From positions 1 through 64,000 of the forward strand of contig DASWWC010000109.1 in assembly GCA_036401055.1 (NCBI GenBank): a DNA stretch of 64,000 bases. The letters run 5' to 3'. This DNA comes from Pelomonas sp036401055. Lineage in GTDB: Bacteria > Pseudomonadota > Gammaproteobacteria > Burkholderiales > Burkholderiaceae_C. Position 1 is the stretch's first letter. Every line of letters begins with the position of its first letter. The position numbers were made by a program, and so were the translations under genes. The notes under the pieces are model-generated. The model saw only the letters and a program-made list of their open reading frames with translations. It was not told where the DNA came from and did not search any database. Below, in pieces: positions 58,567 to 64,000 of this stretch.

Positions 58567-61182
58567 ATGCGGAAGAACCGTCTGAGCGTGCTCATCAGCG
58601 CGCTGTTCGTGCTGCCCGGCGTGGCCGTTGCGCAGCAGGCCACCCCCGACACCAAGGCCGAGTCCAAGAACGAACTGGAGACCGTCACGGTCGTCGGCAT
58701 CCGGGCCGCGGTGCGCAATGCGCTGCAGGCCAAGGAGCTGAGCAACAGCATCATCGAGAGCATCGCGTCCGAGGACATCGGCAAGCTGCCCGACACCACC
58801 ATCGCCGAGTCGCTGGCCCGCCTGCCCGGCCTGGCCGCTGGCATCGACCGCGGCAACGCCAGCCAGATCGTCGCGCGCGGCCTGGGCCCGCGCTTCATCG
58901 GGGCGACGCTGAACGGCCGCGAGTTCGCGTCGTCCGAGCCCGACCGCGCGGTGCGCTTCGAGATGTTCCCGTCCGAGTCGGTCTCGGGCGCCACCATCCA
59001 CAAGACACAGTCGGCCGAGATCGTCGAAGGCGGCATTGCCACCAGCATCGACCTGCAGACCGTGTCCCCGCTGGCGCTGCGCGAGCGCTCGCTGTCGCTG
59101 AAGGCCGATGCACTGTACTACCAGCTGGGCAAGGACATCGATGGCGCCAAGAAGTACGCGCCGCGCCTGGGCGGCATCTACGTTGACCAGTTCGGCAACC
59201 GCACGCTGGGCGTGGCGCTGGCCTTCAGCTACTACGACCAGCCCTCGCTGGAGGACCGTGTCGACCACTGGGGCTTCAACACGACGAACTTCGCGCCGGC
59301 CGTGGGCATCGAGCCCTGGGGCTTCCAGCACAAGGTCAAGCGCGGCACCAACAAGCGTTCCAGCGTGCTGGGCAAGGTGGAGTTCAAACCCGATGCCAAC
59401 TTCCAGCTGACCGCCGACGTCTACGCCGCGCGCTCGCGCATCCATGAGCCCGAGCTGTACCACACGGTGGACATTGGCAACTGGGACGGCTGGCGTTCCG
59501 GGGCCTACAGCAAGATCACCAAGGACGGCAACTACGTCACCGGCGCCACCGTCGCCGACGTGGACCTGAAGACCATCAACTCGCTGTGGAAGCAGAACAT
59601 GTCCAACTTCGCGACCGGCGTGAACGCGAAGTGGAAGGCCGGCGAATGGCAGTTGGAGGCCGACGCCGCCTACTCCAAGGCCGACCGCGACACCTTCTGG
59701 TCCGCCATCGGCCTGGACATGCTGAACAAGGGCACGGTCACCTGGAACTTCCCGCGCGATCAGTGGATGACCTATGGCTTTAGCGCCGACACGGGCAACC
59801 CCGCCGCTTACGGCAACTGGAGCTACGAGACCTGGGGCCCCAGCTACGCCGGCACGTTGCATGACCGCCTGGACTCGCAGCAGCTGACCGCCAGCCGCCG
59901 CCTGGCCTGGGGTGATGTCAACAAGATCAAGATGGGCCTGCGCGCCACGCAGCGCGGCAAGTCCTACGAGCAGGTGTCGTGGAACTACGGCAGCAACGCC
60001 ACCATCGCCACCAGTGACCTGCAGCGCGTGACCGTCGCTGGCCGCCCCGACTTCGTCGCACTGGGCAGCGGCTTCGAGGAGGCCGTCACCAAGTACTTCG
60101 GCGCCGCCGCGTTGAGCGCCGCCGGCCGCACGCCGACGAACTGGGACAAGGTCGGCAACAACTGGAGCGCCAGCGAGGACGGCGTCGCGGCCTTCGTGCA
60201 GGCCGACCTGGCCGGCACGCTGGGTGGCCTGAACTACCGCGGCAACGCGGGCCTGCGCGTGGCGCACAGCAGCCAGACCGGCTATGGCTACGAGCAGGTC
60301 AACGGCGGCACGCTGAAGGCCGTGTCCGATGGCACGAGCTACACCAAGGTGCTGCCCAGCCTCAACCTCGTGCTGAGCCTGGACAGCGAGGACGAGCACC
60401 AGCTGCGCGTCGGCGTCGCCCGCGCGCTGTCGCGCGCGCCGCTGGACGTGATGAACGCGGCTCACACCGTCAACATCGACCCCAACGGCGTGCAGCCCAC
60501 CACCATCTCGGGCGGCAACCCGCGCCTGAAGCCCATGATGGCCGACCAGCTGGACATCAGCTACCAGTACTACTTCGGCAAGGGCGGCCTGGTGTCGGCG
60601 GGCGCGTTCTACAAGAAGGTGACCGACTACATCGGCATCGCGTCGGTGGCCGGCACCTACGAAGGCAAGCCGGCGTTCTACAGCAGCCAAGTCAACCGTG
60701 ACGGTGGCACGGTGAAGGGCCTGGAGCTGGTCTACCAGCAGGCGTTCACGTCGCTGCCCGCGCCGTGGAACGGCCTGGGCGTGTCGACGAACTACACCTA
60801 CACGACCAGCGACATCAAGGAGAACGGCGACCGCAGCGGCGCGACCTGGGTGCCCATCTCGGCCAACGGCCTGATGAAGCACAACAGCGGCCTGACGCTC
60901 TGGTACGAGCGCAACGGCTTCGAGGCACGCCTGGCCGCGAACCGCCACTCGGCCTACCACCGCGCGCCGACCTGGGACTCCACCGCCTTCCAGAAGAACG
61001 GCGACGAGACCTGGGTGTCCATCAACCTCGCCCAGCAGATCACGCCGCAGCTGCAGGCGCGTTTCGGCATCGAGAACGCGACCAACCAGCGTGTGACCTA
61101 CAGCGACCCGCAGTACGCGCTGCGCCAGGTGAACTTCCAGTTCGGACGCCGCTTCAACATCGGTGTGAGCTACAAGTTGTGA
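58567..61182 (+). CDS. TonB-dependent outer-membrane receptor 3 (TonB-Xanth-Caul type)
   Basis: An 871-residue receptor with a leader of about 22 residues (AVA-QQATP), a TonB box-like ETVTVVGIRA, plug segments ASEDIGKLPDTTIAESLARLPGL, QIVARGLGPRFIGATLNGRE, and VEGGIATSIDLQTVSPL, and a barrel. The chain ends FNIGVSYKL, that is, in Leu rather than the aromatic residue most outer-membrane barrels end with. No STN domain. GGAG precedes the ATG. A PL4 lyase lies downstream, so it probably takes up pectic (RG-I) oligosaccharides. The stop codon starts repeat copy 4. Confidence 0.94.
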   Translation: MRKNRLSVLISALFVLPGVAVAQQATPDTKAESKNELETVTVVGIRAAVRNALQAKELSNSIIESIASEDIGKLPDTTIAESLARLPGLAAGIDRGNASQIVARGLGPRFIGATLNGREFASSEPDRAVRFEMFPSESVSGATIHKTQSAEIVEGGIATSIDLQTVSPLALRERSLSLKADALYYQLGKDIDGAKKYAPRLGGIYVDQFGNRTLGVALAFSYYDQPSLEDRVDHWGFNTTNFAPAVGIEPWGFQHKVKRGTNKRSSVLGKVEFKPDANFQLTADVYAARSRIHEPELYHTVDIGNWDGWRSGAYSKITKDGNYVTGATVADVDLKTINSLWKQNMSNFATGVNAKWKAGEWQLEADAAYSKADRDTFWSAIGLDMLNKGTVTWNFPRDQWMTYGFSADTGNPAAYGNWSYETWGPSYAGTLHDRLDSQQLTASRRLAWGDVNKIKMGLRATQRGKSYEQVSWNYGSNATIATSDLQRVTVAGRPDFVALGSGFEEAVTKYFGAAALSAAGRTPTNWDKVGNNWSASEDGVAAFVQADLAGTLGGLNYRGNAGLRVAHSSQTGYGYEQVNGGTLKAVSDGTSYTKVLPSLNLVLSLDSEDEHQLRVGVARALSRAPLDVMNAAHTVNIDPNGVQPTTISGGNPRLKPMMADQLDISYQYYFGKGGLVSAGAFYKKVTDYIGIASVAGTYEGKPAFYSSQVNRDGGTVKGLELVYQQAFTSLPAPWNGLGVSTNYTYTTSDIKENGDRSGATWVPISANGLMKHNSGLTLWYERNGFEARLAANRHSAYHRAPTWDSTAFQKNGDETWVSINLAQQITPQLQARFGIENATNQRVTYSDPQYALRQVNFQFGRRFNIGVSYKL

Positions 61183-61272
61183 GCCCCTCGCCCAGTCTCG
61201 CCCGGCTGAACGCCGGCGAGTCTGGTCGGTCCCTCTGGGGGCCGGCTTGGGGCGGCCCGGCGCTCGGCCCGA
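61180..61272 (+). repeat. stop-codon-linked intergenic repeat, copy 4 (short form)
   Basis: Begins at the stop codon of TonB receptor 3 (TGAGCCCCTCGCCC), has GGTCCCTCTGGGGGCCGG and ends GGCTTGGGGCGGCCCGGCG with CTCGGCCCGA. It lacks the central GCTTGCCGG stem of copies 1 and 2. Confidence 0.8.
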
Positions 61273-61303
61273 AGACCCCACGCTTGCGCAAAATGGCGCG
61301 TTC

Positions 61304-62224
61304 ATGAAGAACCGTTTTCTGCTCGTGCTGCCGCTGGCCTGCGGGCTGGGCCTGCTGGCCTGGGCCTGGTGGTCCGATCCGGCGCCGCCGTCCGTGCCGG
61401 ACGAGGCGCCGCCAAGCTTGAGGCCGCCCGCGCTGCTGGCGCTGGGCGCCACACCCACCGACGTTGCTGCGGTGGCCGCGCCGCCGGGTCAAGGCAAGGA
61501 CTGTGCACCCGTCGTGCCGCTGCCGCCGCATGAAGAAGTGCTCGCCACGCAGCGAGCCCTGGCCTCGCTCACCAGCGCATCGGGCGGCGACGCCGTGCTG
61601 GCGCTGCTGCTGCACAAGCCCGCGGCCGACGATCAAGCCGCGCAGGCACGGTGGGCCGCCCAGGTGCGTGAGGCTGCGTTGCGCTCCGGTGATGTGGTCG
61701 CGCTGCGCTGGGCCGCCGGCGCCTGCCGTGAGTTGCCGCAGGCCACCGCCTGCCGCCGCGAGCTGCTGCAGCAGCGCCTGCGGCTGGAGCCGGACAACGG
61801 CCTGCACTGGCTGGAGTGGCTGCATGAAGACCCCGGCGCGGCCGACGAGGCCTGGGCCGGTCTGGCCGCGTCACGTCACTGGCGGGAGCGCCCCGCGGCC
61901 TGGCGCGAGCGGCTGGATCGTGCGCTGCCCCCGGGCTTGCCGGCCGCGCAGCGCCAGGTCTTGCTGGCGCGCCTGGTGCAGCGCGAGGTCGACTGGTCGC
62001 CTGCGCCGCCGACCGATCTCGCGCAGGTCTGCGGCCATTGGGGGCCGGGTCATGCCCTGGGCGCGGCGTGTCACCACGCGAGCACGCTGATGCTGACCCA
62101 GGCCGACTCGCCCCGCGCCCGCGCGCAGGGCGAGCAGCTGGCGCAGCTGACCGGGCAGGACGTGCCACCCGCCATCCCGGCGGCGGCGCCCGAGCCTGCG
62201 GGCTGCGTGCAATCAAGCCGGTGA
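61304..62224 (+). CDS. membrane-anchored hypothetical protein
   Basis: A 306-residue protein with one N-terminal hydrophobic segment (residues 4-22, FLLVLPLACGLGLLAWAWW) that is a signal anchor or leader, then a Pro/Ala-rich stretch and an Ala/Leu/Arg-rich helical body with scattered Trp and conserved-looking Cys pairs. The helical repeats are reminiscent of Sel1/TPR-like solenoids but no repeat unit is clear. No family recognised. The ATG at 61304 lacks a good Shine-Dalgarno. It lies between TonB receptor 3 and PL4 on the same strand. Confidence 0.65.
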   Translation: MKNRFLLVLPLACGLGLLAWAWWSDPAPPSVPDEAPPSLRPPALLALGATPTDVAAVAAPPGQGKDCAPVVPLPPHEEVLATQRALASLTSASGGDAVLALLLHKPAADDQAAQARWAAQVREAALRSGDVVALRWAAGACRELPQATACRRELLQQRLRLEPDNGLHWLEWLHEDPGAADEAWAGLAASRHWRERPAAWRERLDRALPPGLPAAQRQVLLARLVQREVDWSPAPPTDLAQVCGHWGPGHALGAACHHASTLMLTQADSPRARAQGEQLAQLTGQDVPPAIPAAAPEPAGCVQSSR

Positions 62225-62367
62225 GAGATTGGCCTGCCTAGGTAGCGCGCCTGAGGGCGCCGCGCAGGCCGGTTCCTAGACTGGCCTTCGACCGCACCGA
62301 GCAGCACAGGCGCGGCAGCGCGGCGCGCAAGAGTTCGCCCGCGCATCCCAACGACCGGAGACAACCC

Positions 62368-63972
62368 ATGTTCACTTCCCGTTCTTGCGGGCGCGTCGGC
62401 GCGCTCCGCCTGGCTGCGGCCGCCTGCCTTTCCCTCAGCTCGTCGGCCTGGGCCGCCTGGGGCATCACCGACGCCAGCGGCGTGCTGACCGTCGACACCG
62501 GCGCCGGCCTGGTGTTCAAGGTCAACAAGAGCAGCGGCGACATCACGTCCATCAAGCTCAACGGCGGCGCCGAGCTGCAGGGCCAGACCAAGTTCTCCCA
62601 CATCAGCTCGGGCCTGGGCGCGCCGGCCACCTACGCGTTCTCGCCGTCGGGCACCACGGCCGTCATCACCATCACGGCATCGACGCTGAAGCACTACCTG
62701 GTCGTGCGCCGCAACGAGAACACCATCTACATGGCCACGCACATCACGGCCGAGCCGGCCGTGGGCGAGCTGCGCTGGATCACGCGCCTGAACGGCAGCG
62801 TGTTCACCGGCGTGCCGACCGAGTCCAACCTGCGCGGCACCACCGGTGCCATCGAGAGCAGCGACGTGTTCGGCAACAGCGACGGCACGACGCGTTCCAA
62901 GTACTACGGCAACCAGCGCGCCAAGGACATGACCGTGCGCGGCGTGACCGGCTCCGGCGTGGGCGTGTTCATGGTCTACGGCAACCGTGAGAGCGCGTCG
63001 GGCGGGCCGTTCTTCCGCGACATCCAGAACCAGAGCGGCACGGACACCGAGCTCTACAACTACATGAACTCGGGCCACAACCAGACCGAGGCCTTCCGCA
63101 TGGGCCTGCACGGCCCCTATGCGCTGGTGTTCACGACCGGTGGCACGCCGTCGGCCCCGGACATGAGTTGGATGTCGGGCCTGAACCTGCAGGGCTGGGT
63201 CAGCGGCCGCGGCAAGGTGGTGCTGAACGGCCTGTCGGGCATGGACACGGCCTACGCGTACACGGTGGGCTTCGCGAACTCGACGGCGCAGTACTGGGGC
63301 ACCACCTCCGGCAGCGGCGCCGTGACGGTGGCCAACATGAAGCCCGGTACCTATGTGATGACGGTCTACAAGGGCGAGCTGGGCGTCTACACCGAACAGG
63401 TGTCGGTCAGCAGCGGTGGCACCACCACGCTGAACACGCGCGCCATCACGGCCGACCCCGCCGCGCAGCCCGTGCTGTGGCGCGTGGGCCAGTGGGACGG
63501 CACGCCGCTGGAGTTCCTGAACGGCCAGACGATCAACGTGCGCCACCCGCAGGACACGCGCAACCCGTCCTGGGGGCCGGTCACTTACGCGGTCGGCAGC
63601 GCGACGAACAAGTTCCCCGGCGCGATCTGGAAGGACAAGAACAGCGGCACGCAGATCACCTTCAACCTCACCAGCGCCCAGCTGGCCGCGCGCACGGTCC
63701 GCATCGGCATCTCGGCGGCCTACGCCAACGCCCGCCCGCAGATCAGCGTGAACGGCTGGACATCGGCCGTGCCCACGGCATCCAGCCAGCCCAGCTCCCG
63801 CTCGCTGACCATCGGCACCTACCGCGGCAACAACGCGACCTTCACCTATAGCGTGCCGGCCAGCGCCTTCGTGGCGGGCACCAACACGGTGACCATCCAT
63901 GCGGCGTCGGGCAGCGGCAGCACGGGCTTCCTCAGCGCGGGCTTTGCGGTGGACTGCGTGGACATGTACTGA
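62368..63972 (+). CDS. rhamnogalacturonan endolyase, family PL4
   Basis: A 534-residue secreted lyase with a leader of about 29 residues (ending AWAAW). The N-terminal super-sandwich domain has GLVFKVNKSSGDITSIKLNG and RSKYYGNQRAKDMTVRGVTG with the basic residues expected at the active site, then SGHNQTEAFRMGLHGPYAL with the conserved His. A fibronectin-like domain (MKPGTYVMTVYKGELGVY) and a C-terminal jelly-roll (GTQITFNLTSAQLAARTVRIG) follow. This is the PL4 arrangement, known for RG-I cleavage by beta-elimination. GGAG lies nine bases before the ATG. Complete in the window; a partner to the PL11 gene. Confidence 0.94.
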   Translation: MFTSRSCGRVGALRLAAAACLSLSSSAWAAWGITDASGVLTVDTGAGLVFKVNKSSGDITSIKLNGGAELQGQTKFSHISSGLGAPATYAFSPSGTTAVITITASTLKHYLVVRRNENTIYMATHITAEPAVGELRWITRLNGSVFTGVPTESNLRGTTGAIESSDVFGNSDGTTRSKYYGNQRAKDMTVRGVTGSGVGVFMVYGNRESASGGPFFRDIQNQSGTDTELYNYMNSGHNQTEAFRMGLHGPYALVFTTGGTPSAPDMSWMSGLNLQGWVSGRGKVVLNGLSGMDTAYAYTVGFANSTAQYWGTTSGSGAVTVANMKPGTYVMTVYKGELGVYTEQVSVSSGGTTTLNTRAITADPAAQPVLWRVGQWDGTPLEFLNGQTINVRHPQDTRNPSWGPVTYAVGSATNKFPGAIWKDKNSGTQITFNLTSAQLAARTVRIGISAAYANARPQISVNGWTSAVPTASSQPSSRSLTIGTYRGNNATFTYSVPASAFVAGTNTVTIHAASGSGSTGFLSAGFAVDCVDMY

Positions 63973-64000
63973 TGCCGCCGGGGCGAGGCGTGCCGTCGGG

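Noticed and set aside
58534..61458. Minus-strand frame of about 970 codons opposite TonB receptor 3
   Set aside because: Shadow of a receptor gene with plug and barrel signatures.
1..64000. tRNA, rRNA, CRISPR arrays, insertion sequences or prophage genes
   Set aside because: None was recognised: no transposase, integrase or Cas motif in the proteins and no repeat-spacer array or tRNA-like cloverleaf noticed by eye. A tRNA scan would be needed to exclude small RNAs.

Overview
The window is very GC-rich (roughly two-thirds G+C or more), densely coded DNA from a Gram-negative bacterium. The gene content (TonB-dependent receptors of the Xanthomonas/Caulobacter type, many Tat leaders, GPH and AmpG-like sugar carriers, ROK XylR, AgaR-like DeoR regulator) and base composition suggest a betaproteobacterium of the order Burkholderiales (Roseateles/Mitsuaria-like). 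That placement is inference; there is no rRNA or other marker gene here. Almost the whole window is a plant cell-wall glycan catabolic region.

Layout. 1-2333: ordinary genes (an AraC-type fragment, a YdeI-family protein, a small conserved protein, a ParB-fold protein). 2398-5518: a PL11 rhamnogalacturonan lyase and two small secreted proteins. 5798-30566 (minus strand): a long xyloglucan/xylose block read from xylR (ROK) through xylB, xylA and a TonB-dependent receptor with its own strong terminator, then GH35, GH74, GH95, an SGNH esterase, a cytoplasmic GH1, a Tat-exported GH1, a GPH-family transporter, GH43, GH39 and two GH5 enzymes. Most neighbouring genes overlap by ATGA or GTGA. 30750-39776 (plus strand): a flavin-dependent halogenase homologue, a GH31 alpha-xylosidase, a GH9 endoglucanase, an AmpG-like carrier, a GH27 and a CE4 deacetylase.

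39821-45521 (minus strand): one AT-richer orphan gene, then an AgaR-like DeoR regulator, a BadF-type sugar kinase, an AgaS-type sugar-phosphate isomerase, a GatZ/KbaZ-like protein and an EamA transporter. 45902-54587 (plus strand): a second TonB-dependent receptor, a periplasmic amidohydrolase, a GH36 with a CBM9-like tail and a GH27 with an NPCBM tail. 54744-58335: a ricin-lectin/DUF4874/DUF4832 protein, a FAS1 lipoprotein and a DUF2878 membrane protein. 58567-63972: a third TonB-dependent receptor, a membrane-anchored unknown and a PL4 rhamnogalacturonan lyase.

How it works together (inference from families). Xyloglucan is cut outside or at the surface by GH5, GH74 and GH9. Oligosaccharides pass TonB receptor 1, are trimmed in the periplasm by fucosidase (GH95), galactosidase (GH35/GH27), arabinofuranosidase/xylosidase (GH43/GH39) and perhaps an acetylesterase, cross the inner membrane through GPH/MFS carriers, and are finished in the cytoplasm by GH31 and GH1. 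XylA and XylB then take xylose to xylulose 5-phosphate. XylR probably controls this through an operator that covers its own promoter (30616-30644). The second locus looks like an alpha-galactoside or galactosamine-type pathway under an AgaR-like regulator with a cluster of CTTTCG/CGAAAG sites at 45562-45768. The two rhamnogalacturonan lyases near the window ends point to pectin RG-I as a further substrate.

The least explained items are a family of four stop-codon-linked intergenic repeats, the halogenase homologue among glycosidases, the DUF4874/DUF4832 lectin fusion, and an incomplete galactosamine-like pathway.
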